From Kineothrix sp. MB12-C1 (GTDB taxonomy: Bacteria > Bacillota > Clostridia > Lachnospirales > Lachnospiraceae): DNA of 64,000 nt. Position 1 is the first letter of the stretch; each line of letters begins with the position of its first letter. Under the pieces are notes generated by a model. The model did no database searches. It was given only the letters and a program-made list of their open reading frames with translations, and was not told where the DNA came from. This document shows positions 1 through 9,611 of this stretch, piece after piece. Where the stretch lies: assembly GCF_030863805.1 (NCBI RefSeq), contig NZ_CP132957.1, forward strand, positions 682,001 to 746,000, read 5' to 3'. The position numbers and the translations under genes were made by a program.

Positions 1-599
1 TAGTAGCGGTTGTAGTTCGGCAGAATATACAGCCCATCCTCCACTTCTCCGCCTTTATAGCTTAGGTAATTCATATAAGGGTCTACGTGCTCTTTGAGTA
101 GAGGATAGTCGCCGCTATCAAGATAGTCATTCAGACGCAGCATCGCTCCGCCTGTCACCAAAGGGGCCTTAATCTCCGAAGGTGCGAGAATATCAGGATA
201 GGTTCCGCCGGCAAGTAACGTACCGGTACGCATTTCCTGATTGTCCGGAGTGGTTAATTCGTACTCCAGCGTAACGCCAAGCTCTTCCTTTAATAACTTG
301 GCAATCTTGTTGTCCGGTGAGGGCAATGCCTGATTGGTAACCAGCCATATCGAAATTGTTACCGGATCATCGGGTGAAAATACAACACCGTTGCTTGCAG
401 TTACGCCATTACCTGAATCCACATTACCTGAATTATCAGTATTCTCGGCACCTCCTTGCTGAATGTTGGATACTTCGTTGCTACTCCCTCCCACTCCTGC
501 ATCGTTACTTGCGCCGCATGCCGCAAGAACAGTAACAGACATGGCCATAGCCAGCAACAAAGCTATGGATTTTTTCAGTTTAATGTTCTTCATACTCAT
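1..599 (-). CDS. Extracellular solute-binding lipoprotein of a carbohydrate ABC transporter (N-terminal part, cut by window edge)
   Basis: About 199 residues are visible and the gene continues past position 1. The N-terminus has lysines, a hydrophobic stretch and a lipobox ending LAAC, so it should be a lipid-anchored surface protein. A Ser/Gly/Asn-rich linker follows, then a fold start (VTISIWLVTNQALP) typical of family 1 solute-binding proteins of polysaccharide or oligosaccharide transporters of the LplA type. A GGGAGG ribosome site lies upstream; ATG at 599 and ATG at 593 are both possible starts, the second being better spaced. The upstream region resembles the one before the SGNH hydrolase at 4944 and carries AraC-type repeats, so sugar-dependent activation is likely. 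The ligand cannot be told from this part. Confidence 0.85.
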   Translation of the reverse strand, partial: MSMKNIKLKKSIALLLAMAMSVTVLAACGASNDAGVGGSSNEVSNIQQGGAENTDNSGNVDSGNGVTASNGVVFSPDDPVTISIWLVTNQALPSPDNKIAKLLKEELGVTLEYELTTPDNQEMRTGTLLAGGTYPDILAPSEIKAPLVTGGAMLRLNDYLDSGDYPLLKEHVDPYMNYLSYKGGEVEDGLYILPNYNRY

Positions 600-689
600 T
601 TTACCTCCCTTTATACTACTATTTTTTAATTACTAACAGTGTCCTTACTCTTATAAGTATATAAAATTATTTTCTTTTTTGCTTATCAT

Positions 690-718
690 ATATTGCTTTT
701 GCATTTTCCACATATTGC
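690..718 (-). promoter_or_regulatory. AraC-type tandem half-sites upstream of the solute-binding protein gene
   Basis: Two direct copies of ATATTGC lie at 690-696 and 712-718, a 22-bp period or two helical turns, as expected for an AraC-family activator site. The same pair with the same period is at 5054-5082 before the SGNH hydrolase. The region between this gene and the AraC pseudogene (600-896) otherwise holds only AT-rich promoter-like sequence. Confidence 0.5.
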
Positions 719-896
719 TCAATTTTTATTTTATAATATTATCCATTTCGTCATATTGTTTTTTTCTCAAACACATTTCATTGTCTAACTATAAAACTAA
801 ACATTTATTACAGTATAATTTTTAATTAATTGTATGTTTTTTTATTACTCAATAAAAATTTTCGCAATTTCTACCAATCATAACATAGAGGCATTA

Positions 897-1075
897 ATGG
901 CAGGGAAATATTAGCAACCTATAGAAGGCTTCATCCGAATCGTAGAGGGAAACTGTGAAATTGTACATTTTTTGACGGGCTCCACACTTGACTATCTGGA
1001 TACTCACTACCCGAAAAACCTCACCTTAGATTGTGTAGCTGATATCGCAGAATTTTCAAATTTTCAATTTAATCT
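897..1075 (+). pseudogene. AraC-family regulator pseudogene, 5' part with large internal deletion
   Basis: This stretch is a close copy of the intact AraC gene at 5548-6447. It matches the first ~90 bases of that gene, jumps over about 500 bases (junction near 989), then matches the start of the helix-turn-helix region. Codon 6 is a stop (TAG at 912-914), so it cannot make a regulator. The upstream ~50 bases also match those before 5548. After 1075 the match ends where the 3' end of a chemotaxis receptor gene begins; the lost 3' tail of this copy reappears at 3206-3268 on the other side of the receptor. Confidence 0.85.
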
Positions 1076-3170
1076 ATTGTAAACTTGCAGATTAAGTACT
1101 CCAGCGCATCTGCATCTTCTTTTAGTAACTCCACATCCCTTACCAGATTATAAATAATTTTCACTTCCTCATCCAAAGCAGCAGTAACCTCCTCCGTGGC
1201 AATTGCCGTCTGTTCAGACACTACAGAAATATTTCGGATAGAGTCTTGTACCTCTTCCTTCTCTATACTGATTGTCTGTATGCTATCTGTGATACCCCTG
1301 AGACCGTTAACCAAAGCTTCTACACATTGGTTTATCTCTCCGAATATCTGGATTGTTTCTCCCAAGGCACCCGCCTGCTCGAATACAATATCTTCCGCCT
1401 CTTTTGCTGAATCAGTGGTTATCCTAGTCGTTTCGGCAATATTTCCTACAATATTCTTTATATTATTACCTGCCTGCATGGATTCATCTGCAAGTTTCCT
1501 GATTTCTTCCGCTACTACAGCAAAACCTCTGCCATTCTCTCCTGCTCTTGCTGCTTCTATCGAGGCATTCAAAGATAATAAATTCGTTTGTTTTGCGAGA
1601 TTATTGATGGTGTCAACAAATTTCTCAATTTCTGAGGAGCGCTCCTGCACATTGTTGATATTTTCCATAAGAATCTTTGTAATTGCCACTGTCGTCTCCG
1701 ATTTTCGATTTAACTCATCCACAATGACACGTCCTTGTTCCACTGCCGTAGTAGTTCTATGTATCGTATTGCCCATATGAGCAGTGCCTTCACATACAAT
1801 ATCAACTTTTTTTGCAAAACCCAACATTTTATTATTACTAATTTCTGCTTCCTTTGCCTGCGTCTGTGTACCTGCTGACACTTCATCCACTGCTGATGAT
1901 ATCTCACGGATGGAAGCATTGATCACCTCCGATTTAACTGCAACGTCATCCGACATTTCCTTTACTTTATTTCCAAACTTCTTCATATCTGTGAGGAGTG
2001 TCCGCATACCAAAAAGCATATCATTCATTCCATTTGCCAGCATATTGAACTCATCTTTGCGCTTCATGATAAAATTTAGTGTCAGATCCCCCTCTGCAAC
2101 CTTACCCATACCTTTCGTCATCACCTTTATGGATTTGCCCATATCTGCAGCAATCCTACTCCCTATTATAAAAGCAATCACACTCGCAAAAATCACCATC
2201 GCAATACAAATGTTACGAATAAAAGTAACTTCCTTTAGTATATTATCCTGAGGAATTAATCCGCAAAGCATGATGCCCGTCTCTCCTACTGGTGCATATA
2301 CATACAAATAAATGCCTCCATTATACTTCACGTACTGAGATCCTGCTTCTTTCTCCATCTTGCTTGTCGCATAAAAGTCTTTATTTGTAAATACAGAATC
2401 CGTACCCTCGTATGCTACGTCTTCCTCCCCTTGCTGTGCACGAATTATCTCACGTTCATCAAGTGTAACTAATGCCTTGATGCTGTTGCTGCCAAAATCC
2501 ATCGCTTTCAGCATATCTTCTACTGTCGTTGTCGTAATATCCACATAAGGTATGTATTTCCTTGCGGAAACTTCTGATAGAATACCAAGGCATAGCCATC
2601 TGGTGAGATTTGAAACTGCTTGTCAAGATAGGTATGATATCCAAACCATGCATTCTTCTGTGCATTGTTTTCCAGGAAATACTGCCCCTCCGGCGATTCC
2701 ATAAGGCCGGTATACGGATCATTCCCTATGCTGTAGGAGGCCGAAGTAATACTCTTTCCATGCTCCGATATAATATGGTAGCTGTCCACATATTTCACCG
2801 ACACCTGCATTCGCAGCAAATCTTTTTTCACATTGTTCCAATACTGAATGGATTTACTGTTATTTTGTGCATAATACGTTCCATAGTAACTGGAAAGATT
2901 CTCCCCTACTACCATTTCCAATGCTTTTGAGGACACACTTCCGGCCAGCATATCACAATACATGCTCATGGATGATATTGTGCTTTTTGAAGAATCCTCT
3001 ACTTTAGTTTTTATCGTATCGGAAGCCGTCTTATAGGAAACGAATCCCAGAATCATAATAAATGCAATCGGAACCAAAAAGGCGCTTATTAATCTCCCCA
3101 TTATGCTGGAGCTTTTCTTGATCTTTCTTTTTTCGACCTTTTTTATCTTTTTACGTTTTCCTATTTTCAT
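1069..3170 (-). pseudogene. Methyl-accepting chemotaxis protein, one frameshift
   Basis: Read through one frameshift, this encodes about 700 residues. In order: a basic N-terminus, membrane segment 1 (about residues 35-55), an extracellular dCache-like sensor, membrane segment 2 ([18 protein letters not shown]), a HAMP domain, and a long signalling coiled coil with the conserved hairpin tip ([20 protein letters not shown]). The start ATG at 3170 has GGGAGG six bases upstream. The frame breaks near 2571-2573, where AGAAGTTTCC needs one more A to continue as Y-Q-K-V-S-A-R-K-Y. The upstream half ends shortly after in a stop; the downstream half has GTG at 2544 but no clear ribosome site. It is either a recent pseudogene or a sequencing error. 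It lies inside an AraC pseudogene copy. Confidence 0.85.
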
Positions 3171-3205
3171 ATGCTTCCTCCCTCGTAAACTTATCAGATA
3201 CCATT

Positions 3206-3268
3206 CTTCAAAAAGTTTAAAACTGCACTCCCTCCGAATATAAGGCATTGTATTGTGCAAATTACTAA
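3206..3268 (+). pseudogene. AraC-family regulator pseudogene, 3' tail
   Basis: These 63 bases match the last ~60 bases of the intact AraC gene (6385-6447), including the stop codon context. They are the other end of the broken copy at 897-1075; the chemotaxis receptor lies between the two pieces and about 150 bases of the regulator are missing. The stop overlaps the stop of the convergent SGNH hydrolase. Confidence 0.8.
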
Positions 3269-4944
3269 ACCGTATATCCGAACCCCAATATGGTAAATTC
3301 CTTGTCCGGTTCTTTCATTTGAATCATAATCGTATGTTTTGCGGCCTCGTCATTATTATAAAGAATTTTGGAATTACAGTGCGTCCAGTTGTTGAAGTGA
3401 GGGTCTGCCTCTGCAAAAAACTCCCCGTCCACCCATATGTCTGCCGCTCCAGCTTGCGTTTCTCCGGAATCCTTAAAAACAAATATCAGATTCCTACTTA
3501 TCAGCTTTAGTACAAATGGGCTGCTGCTCCTTGCCGGTACATGCTGCCAGTTGTTGGGAAACTCCGGTGTCTGGAATGTATCCATATCTCTTTCTACCAT
3601 CTGTAGCTGTTCATCCGTTCCCGTAAATCCCCCCTCTTCTATTCTTATCTTTTCAGGGATTGTTTTTCTGTCAAAAAAGTGTATTTTTTCAAAAACATCC
3701 GAATATACAGGACTTCCTTCCGAAATTTGTTCGTCTGTATAGGGCAGGATATCCACCTTCTCTATCAGATGCAGCATACAATCTGCCATAATCCGGTGTC
3801 CCAGATTTGACGGATGGTAAATGTCATAAAAATATTGGTGTTTGGATAACACTCTTTGCTCTTTATCATAAAACTGTTCCACTATTGCATCTTGAATACT
3901 CACCATTGGCAGTCGATAACGCTCTCCTACGGGAATCATTCTCTTCTGCAAATTAAAATCATCTTCAAATACAGCAAAGAGCAATATAACGGCGGGCTTG
4001 TTTCCTGAATAGTATATCTTCCTCACAAGGCTTTCGTAGCAGCCGCCCTCCAGCTCATCCTCTGTATCGTTAACTGCAAATTCCACAATCACAATATCCG
4101 GCTGTACCTTGCCACCCTTTGTCACTTCCTCTTCATATCGCAGCAATCCCAGTTGAGATGGCGTTCCCCCTACTCCCGCTTTCACGAACCTAAGATTATC
4201 TTTATCCCCGTATTTTTTCTTGATTCCTTCATAAGTAAGCCGTGCATAGCATTTTTCTTGAATAGGTTTTGCACCTGCTCCCTGTGTAATGGAGCCACCA
4301 ATAAAAGCAATGGTCACTTCTTCTCCCCGTTTGACCTTTTCCAGTGCATTTTTCAGCCGAAGGGTATTACCCGGCGACACCAGAGAGCGTGCAATCATTT
4401 CATCATATTTTGACGAAGCAGTATCTACTTCTTCCTCTTGCATACTTTCTTCCACATAAAACCCGTCATTTAAGTAAAATCTCACTGTGACTGTGGCAAG
4501 CTCTCCTCTTTTTTGAAATATGAACTGTAGGCAGCCGGGAACATCATCATCCTTTGACCATAGCGTCTCCTGTAAGGAGATAAGTGTTTCACTTCCATCT
4601 GTTTTGCAGCCGCGGGAAAGAGCAGTACCTCCGTTATATACATCCTTTTTTCCGTAACACTTCAGTCGAAAATCAATCTTTCCCAAGCTTGCATCTGCTG
4701 CCGTAACCCGGACACCTATGCTGTGCACCAGTCTGCGAAATCCTTGACAGCTTTCCATCATATGGATGATTTCTGCATCCTCCACGCCTCCTGTATACTT
4801 CATGCAATGCCGGATTCTTCCCCTATCCAGATATATTTGCTGCATATATCCGCTTTCCTGATGGTCGGTACCTTCTATCTGCATATCTTTCATAATATAG
4901 AATCCGGGACGCTGCCCTACCGGATCAGTTGGGGATTTATACAT
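3265..4944 (-). CDS. SGNH/GDSL-family hydrolase with flanking beta-sandwich regions (probable carbohydrate esterase)
   Basis: The product has 559 residues when started at ATG 4944, which has GGAGG eight bases upstream. A central SGNH hydrolase domain shows the block I serine motif (AFIGGSITQGAG), the block II glycine (GVGGT), the block III asparagine (VEFAVND), and the block V aspartate and histidine (DIYHPSNLGH). The ~200 residues before and ~120 after look like beta-sandwich or carbohydrate-binding modules. No signal peptide is seen, so it probably acts in the cytoplasm, for example removing acetyl groups from imported oligosaccharides. The divergent AraC regulator at 5548 is the likely controller. 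An 85-base copy of its 3' end is present at 6448-6532, showing past duplication. Confidence 0.85.
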   Translation of the reverse strand: MYKSPTDPVGQRPGFYIMKDMQIEGTDHQESGYMQQIYLDRGRIRHCMKYTGGVEDAEIIHMMESCQGFRRLVHSIGVRVTAADASLGKIDFRLKCYGKKDVYNGGTALSRGCKTDGSETLISLQETLWSKDDDVPGCLQFIFQKRGELATVTVRFYLNDGFYVEESMQEEEVDTASSKYDEMIARSLVSPGNTLRLKNALEKVKRGEEVTIAFIGGSITQGAGAKPIQEKCYARLTYEGIKKKYGDKDNLRFVKAGVGGTPSQLGLLRYEEEVTKGGKVQPDIVIVEFAVNDTEDELEGGCYESLVRKIYYSGNKPAVILLFAVFEDDFNLQKRMIPVGERYRLPMVSIQDAIVEQFYDKEQRVLSKHQYFYDIYHPSNLGHRIMADCMLHLIEKVDILPYTDEQISEGSPVYSDVFEKIHFFDRKTIPEKIRIEEGGFTGTDEQLQMVERDMDTFQTPEFPNNWQHVPARSSSPFVLKLISRNLIFVFKDSGETQAGAADIWVDGEFFAEADPHFNNWTHCNSKILYNNDEAAKHTIMIQMKEPDKEFTILGFGYTV

Positions 4945-5053
4945 TCTCTTCACCTCCGAATATTACCGTAAACGTTGTATTACTAATTTTTAACTAGTAA
5001 CAGTGTCCTTACGCTTATAAATATATAGAATTATCTTCCTATTTGCCTATCAT

Positions 5054-5082
5054 ATATTGCTTTTACATTTTCCACATATTGC
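5054..5082 (-). promoter_or_regulatory. AraC-type tandem half-sites upstream of the SGNH hydrolase gene
   Basis: ATATTGC occurs at 5054-5060 and 5076-5082, a 22-bp period identical to the pair at 690-718. The surrounding ~120 bases are similar between the two promoters. The likely binder is the AraC protein encoded at 5548. Confidence 0.5.
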
Positions 5083-5104
5083 GCACTTTTCACTTGATAA
5101 TATT

Positions 5105-5400
5105 ACCTGTCGGGATAAGCTAATAAAGTTACAAAGATATTACAGGTATCATTAGAGAAGAGAATGGTCTTATCCCCTTCTTTTTTCTTTCCTTTTCTGA
5201 TATAATCGTTTTAACATTGGATATTTTGAAGAAGAAGTAGATGAATTTCGACGTGCAGCCCGTGGTCATTGGGGTGTGTAAGTAAATCTACGCTAGCACC
5301 TTGACTTTACATTTCGAGATGATAAAAACACAAGCTTTTGAACCGGTCTCAATAGATGCTGGTTCGGATAACCGTTTGTAAGTTTATCCTGGTTGCCTGT
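5105..5400. other. Inserted segment in the hydrolase/araC intergenic region, with a short coding remnant
   Basis: Relative to the sister promoter region at 600-896, about 290 extra bases are present here. On the plus strand, 5199-5279 reads as the tail of a protein ending in FEEEVDEFRRAARGHWGV and a stop, preceded by a stop codon. I do not recognise the family. It may be what is left of a mobile element or a gene that once lay here. No other gene is seen between 4945 and 5547. Confidence 0.4.
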
Positions 5401-5547
5401 TCCGTCATATTGCTTTTGTTCAAACATATGATATTATCCGACTATAAAATTAAACATTATTTATAGTAAAATTCTTAATTAATTATGTTTTTTAGTATTT
5501 ACTAAAAGTTTCGCAATTTTTACCAACCACAGCATAGAGGTATTAAT

Positions 5548-6447
5548 ATGGCAGAGAAATATCAGCAGCCTATAGAAGGCTTCAGCCGAATCGTAGAGGG
5601 AAACTATGAAATTGTACATTTTTTGACGGGCTCCACTATTCGAATATGGTATAACCAAGAGGCACAGGACTTTTCTTCCCATTGGCACCCTGCCATGGAA
5701 ATTATTATGCCTGTGGAAAATATCTATACCGTCACCATACACGAAACAAAGTTTGTATTGAACCCCAATGACATATTAATTATTCCCGCTGGAGAGCTGC
5801 ACCATCTGATGGCTCCGCCTTGCGGTGCACGACTTATTTATATGTTTGACTTTTCCGTTATTTCAAAGATAAAGGGTTTCTCTTCCCTGTTGCCCTTTTT
5901 GGCACAGCCTATACTGATCAATCAGGAAACTTATCCTTTGTATTATACGGATCATTATCAGCTTCTGCTTAAAATACGGGATGAATACTTTAGTGACAAC
6001 AATCTGCGGGAGCCTCTGATCTATTCCCACTTAATTAACTTCTTTGTCCATCTGGGACGCAGCCGCATCAATACCGACATGGCTTTTCCTTACATACATA
6101 CAACAAAGCGCAAGGATTTGATTGAGAAGCTGAACATCGTATTTGACTATCTGGATACTCACTACCGGGAAAACCTCACCTTAGATTCTGTAGCTGATAT
6201 TGCAGGATTTTCAAAATTTCACTTTACTCGCCTGTTTAAGCAATGCTCTGGACAGAACTTTTATGATTATTTATGCTATAAGCGGATTAAATCTGCGGAG
6301 CTTCTGTTGGTGCATCCGGAAATCACCATAACCGAAATAGCCCTGCAATCGGGCTTTTCCAGCATATCCACTTTTAACAGAACCTTCAAAAAGCTTAAAA
6401 ACTGCACTCCCTCCGAATATAGGGCATTGTATTGTGCAAATTATTAA
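5548..6447 (+). CDS. AraC-family transcriptional regulator with cupin sensor domain
   Basis: This 299-residue protein has an N-terminal cupin-like sugar-sensing domain (about residues 30-160; SSHWHPAMEIIMP, IIPAGELHHLM) and a C-terminal double helix-turn-helix (about 195-295) with the AraC signature region around GFSSISTFNRTFKKLKNCTP. It lies divergent to the SGNH hydrolase and probably activates it through the 22-bp-spaced direct repeats at 5054-5082. A broken second copy is at 897-1075 and 3206-3268. The sensor ligand is unknown; the neighbours suggest a plant or host polysaccharide fragment. Confidence 0.9.
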   Translation: MAEKYQQPIEGFSRIVEGNYEIVHFLTGSTIRIWYNQEAQDFSSHWHPAMEIIMPVENIYTVTIHETKFVLNPNDILIIPAGELHHLMAPPCGARLIYMFDFSVISKIKGFSSLLPFLAQPILINQETYPLYYTDHYQLLLKIRDEYFSDNNLREPLIYSHLINFFVHLGRSRINTDMAFPYIHTTKRKDLIEKLNIVFDYLDTHYRENLTLDSVADIAGFSKFHFTRLFKQCSGQNFYDYLCYKRIKSAELLLVHPEITITEIALQSGFSSISTFNRTFKKLKNCTPSEYRALYCANY

Positions 6448-6532
6448 GCCGTACACTCGAATCCCAATATGGTAAATTCCTTATCCGGTTCTTTCATTTG
6501 AATCATAATCGTATGTTTTGCGGCCTCGTCAT
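6448..6532 (-). pseudogene. 3'-end remnant of a second SGNH hydrolase gene
   Basis: These 85 bases match 3268-3352, the 3' end of the intact SGNH hydrolase gene, with a few substitutions. The match stops abruptly after the codons for NDEAA. It lies just after the intact AraC gene, the same arrangement as AraC tail and hydrolase at 3206-3352, so a hydrolase/AraC unit was once tandemly repeated. Confidence 0.8.
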
Positions 6533-6705
6533 TCGTTTCCGCAACCCATGAATAAGAACGCCTGAAAGAATAAGGCCAGCAGTGACTTTAAGCAATTCTG
6601 CCCATTGCCAACCGGAATCCCTCGGCCAGCTTTCCGAACAGGCAGACTATGTGATTGACTATACTTTATTTGTAAATAACCAACAACACCTTTAGCCACT
6701 AGAAA
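6533..6705 (+). other. Gene-free stretch with a possible C-terminal coding remnant
   Basis: No complete gene is seen. On the plus strand 6555-6695 is an open stretch of 46 codons ending in QLSEQADYVIDYTLFVNN and a few more residues, with a stop codon directly before it and no start. It could be the tail of a lost gene; I do not recognise it. Confidence 0.3.
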
Positions 6706-6741
6706 GCAGGATAATGCATTTATAAAGATGCACTACCCTGC
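6706..6741 (-). terminator. Probable terminator of ppdK
   Basis: A 14-bp stem (with G-U pairs when read on the minus strand) surrounds the loop between GTGCAT and ATGCATT, 24 bases after the ppdK stop. The following T tract is short, so termination may be partial. Confidence 0.6.
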
Positions 6742-6764
6742 TTACATTAATTATAGATGGGGAC

Positions 6765-9383
6765 TTAACCTTTTAACGCTGCTTGTGCGGCTGCCAACCT
6801 GGCAATCGGCACACGGAACGGTGAACAGGATACATAATCGAGACCTGCCTTATGACAGAATTCCACGGAAGAAGGATCTCCGCCATGCTCTCCACAGATT
6901 CCCAGCTTCAGGTTCGGGCGGGCCGCCCTTCCTCTCTGCGCCGCCATCTCGATTAATTGTCCTACGCCATTGTGATCTAGTTTCGCAAAAGGATCCGATT
7001 CATATATTTTACTTTTATAATATGCGGACAAGAACTTACCTGCATCATCTCTGGAAAAGCCGAAGGTCATCTGAGTCAAATCATTCGTTCCAAAGGAGAA
7101 GAATTCCGCTTCCTCCGCAATCTCATCAGCCAACAGAGCAGCACGCGGTATCTCAATCATCGTGCCTACCTGGTAATGGATGTCCGAATCCTTTTCCCGT
7201 TTCACAGCTTCTGCCGTTTCCACTACTACATCCTTTACATATTTCAATTCCTTCTTATCTCCTACCAAAGGAATCATAATCTCAGGTACCACATCAAAGC
7301 CTTTCTCTTTCTTCACTTCAATTGCCGCTTCCATTACAGCTCTCGTCTGCATTCTTGCAATTTCAGGATAGCTCACAGATAAACGACAGCCTCTATGTCC
7401 CATCATTGGGTTGAACTCATGAAGAGCATCACAAGCTTCCTTTACCTTTGCAACAGAAAGTCCCATTTCCTCAGCCATCTGCACGATGTCCTTTTCTTCC
7501 GTAGGCACGAACTCATGAAGTGGAGGATCTAAGAAACGAATCGTTACCGGTCGGCCTTCCATCACCTCATACAACCCTTTGAAATCGCCCTTTTGGAAAG
7601 GAATCAGCTCCGCCAGAGCTGCTTCTCTCGCTTCTACCGTTTCGGATAGAATCATCTTTCGAATCTTCGGGATTCTATCCGGCTCAAAGAACATATGCTC
7701 CGTCCGACAAAGTCCAATGCCTTCTGCACCTAATTTAATCGCATTCATCGCATCGGAAGGTGTATCCGCATTTGCGCGAACCTTCAACGTCCTATATTCA
7801 TCAGCCCAAGCCATAATACGCCTGAAATTGCCGGTGATTCCTGCTTCTACTGTCCGAATATCTCCTTTATATATCTTTCCGGTGGAACCATCCAAAGAGA
7901 TATAATCTCCTTCTGTGAAATGGTGTCCTCCGAGCTCGAACGTCTTAGCATCTTCGTTAATGTGAACTTCTGCGCAGCCCGATACACAGCAGGTTCCCAT
8001 CCCTCTCGCTACTACCGCTGCATGAGAGGTCATACCTCCCCGTACCGTAAGAATACCTTCTGCTGCATGCATTCCTTCGATGTCCTCCGGTGAGGTCTCC
8101 TGGCGTACCAGAATTACTCGTTCTCCTCTCTCGTGGGCAAGCACTGCATCTATCGCATGGAAATATACCTTACCCGCCGCTGCTCCGGGAGATGCCGGAA
8201 GAGCTTGTCCAATTACCTCACCTGCCTTTAACGCTTCCGTATCGAAGTTCGGATGAAGCAATTGATCCAAGGACTTCGCCTCAATTCTTGCAACTGCTGT
8301 GCGGGAATCAATCATCCCCTCATCCACAAGATCGCAAGCGATTTGCAAAGCTGCTCCCGCCGTACGCTTCCCGCTTCTCGTTTGCAGGAAGAACAACTTT
8401 CCTTCCTCAATTGTAAACTCCATATCCTGCATATCACGATAATGGTCTTCCAATCGGTTCGCCGTCTCCACAAATTGCTTATAACATTCCGGTAAATCCT
8501 CTTCTAATTTCGCAATTGGCTGCGGTGTGCGAATTCCTGCCACCACATCTTCTCCTTGCGCATTGATCAAATATTCTCCAAAAATCCCCTTCGCGCCTGT
8601 CGATGGATTCCTCGTAAAGGCCACACCGGTTCCCGAAGTATTTCCCATATTACCAAACACCATAGCCTGTACATTAACTGCAGTTCCCCAATCTCCGGGA
8701 ATATCGTTCATACGGCGATAAACAATTGCCCTATCATTATCCCAGGAACGAAATACTGCTTTTACAGCTTCCATTAACTGTTTCCTCGGCTCCTGTGGGA
8801 AGCCTTCTTTTTTACGTTCAAAATATAACTTCTTAAAGCGTTCCGTCGTTTCTTTTAAGTCTTCCGCCGTCAATTCAGAATCTGTCTGAACACCTCTACT
8901 CTCTTTCATTTCATCCAATATCTTTTCAAATAAGGGTTTCGGGATTTCCATTACTACATCGGAAAACATCTGGATAAATCGCCGATAGGAATCGTAAGCA
9001 AATCTGGGATTCCCTGTCTTTTTCGCAAAGCCTTCCACCGCTTCATCGTTAAGCCCCAGGTTCAATATGGTATCCATCATGCCCGGCATAGAAGCCCTGG
9101 CTCCGGAACGGACGGATACAAGTAACGGATTATCGGTATCGCCGAACTTTTTCCCTTGCTCTATCTCCAATTTCTCTAATGCTTCGAAGATCTGTGTCTC
9201 GATTTCCTGTGTAATCTGCCGCCCCTGCTTATAATAGTCTGTACATGCCTCCGTAGTCACTGTAAATCCCTGCGGAATCGGAAGTCCAAGCCTTGTCATC
9301 TCAGCCAAGTTCGCTCCCTTTCCTCCTAACAGGTTCTTCATGTCCGCACTACCTTCCTCAAATAAGTACACCCATTTCGCCAT
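6765..9383 (-). CDS. ppdK: Pyruvate, phosphate dikinase
   Basis: This enzyme interconverts pyruvate, ATP and Pi with PEP, AMP and PPi, and in anaerobes links glycolysis with PPi-driven energy saving. The product has 872 residues from ATG 9383 (MAKWVYLFEEG), the usual family length. Visible marks are the ATP-grasp start (LGGKGANLAEM), the phosphohistidine swivel domain (GGMTSHAAVVARGMGT, catalytic His), and the C-terminal PEP/pyruvate barrel (GICGEHGGDPSSVEFCHKAG). The frame stays open to 9473, but the extra 30 residues do not look like the family. It is a single gene with its own terminator. A malic enzyme at the far end of the window could feed it pyruvate. Confidence 0.97.
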   Translation of the reverse strand: MAKWVYLFEEGSADMKNLLGGKGANLAEMTRLGLPIPQGFTVTTEACTDYYKQGRQITQEIETQIFEALEKLEIEQGKKFGDTDNPLLVSVRSGARASMPGMMDTILNLGLNDEAVEGFAKKTGNPRFAYDSYRRFIQMFSDVVMEIPKPLFEKILDEMKESRGVQTDSELTAEDLKETTERFKKLYFERKKEGFPQEPRKQLMEAVKAVFRSWDNDRAIVYRRMNDIPGDWGTAVNVQAMVFGNMGNTSGTGVAFTRNPSTGAKGIFGEYLINAQGEDVVAGIRTPQPIAKLEEDLPECYKQFVETANRLEDHYRDMQDMEFTIEEGKLFFLQTRSGKRTAGAALQIACDLVDEGMIDSRTAVARIEAKSLDQLLHPNFDTEALKAGEVIGQALPASPGAAAGKVYFHAIDAVLAHERGERVILVRQETSPEDIEGMHAAEGILTVRGGMTSHAAVVARGMGTCCVSGCAEVHINEDAKTFELGGHHFTEGDYISLDGSTGKIYKGDIRTVEAGITGNFRRIMAWADEYRTLKVRANADTPSDAMNAIKLGAEGIGLCRTEHMFFEPDRIPKIRKMILSETVEAREAALAELIPFQKGDFKGLYEVMEGRPVTIRFLDPPLHEFVPTEEKDIVQMAEEMGLSVAKVKEACDALHEFNPMMGHRGCRLSVSYPEIARMQTRAVMEAAIEVKKEKGFDVVPEIMIPLVGDKKELKYVKDVVVETAEAVKREKDSDIHYQVGTMIEIPRAALLADEIAEEAEFFSFGTNDLTQMTFGFSRDDAGKFLSAYYKSKIYESDPFAKLDHNGVGQLIEMAAQRGRAARPNLKLGICGEHGGDPSSVEFCHKAGLDYVSCSPFRVPIARLAAAQAALKG

Positions 9384-9611
9384 AGCTTTGTTTCCCTTTC
9401 TCATTCCCTTTGTTAATAGTGCCGAAATGCTCTTTCGACCCTCTGTATATCTTTTCCATAATTGATAAGCCATTATATCATATATTCCCTAAAATGCACA
9501 GTTTTTTCACAAAACATCTTAAAATATCTAAAAAGTTAATACTTTTGTTCAAAATGTTAAATAATTAACATGTATTATCTCATTTTAATACATAATTTAT
9601 GTATATTCATA

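Noticed and set aside
2459-2722. Separate 87-codon gene between the receptor halves
   Set aside because: It is a third frame over the frameshift region of the chemotaxis receptor, with no family resemblance.
6728-7279. 183-codon open frame on the plus strand
   Set aside because: Antisense to the conserved C-terminus of ppdK; no recognisable protein features.
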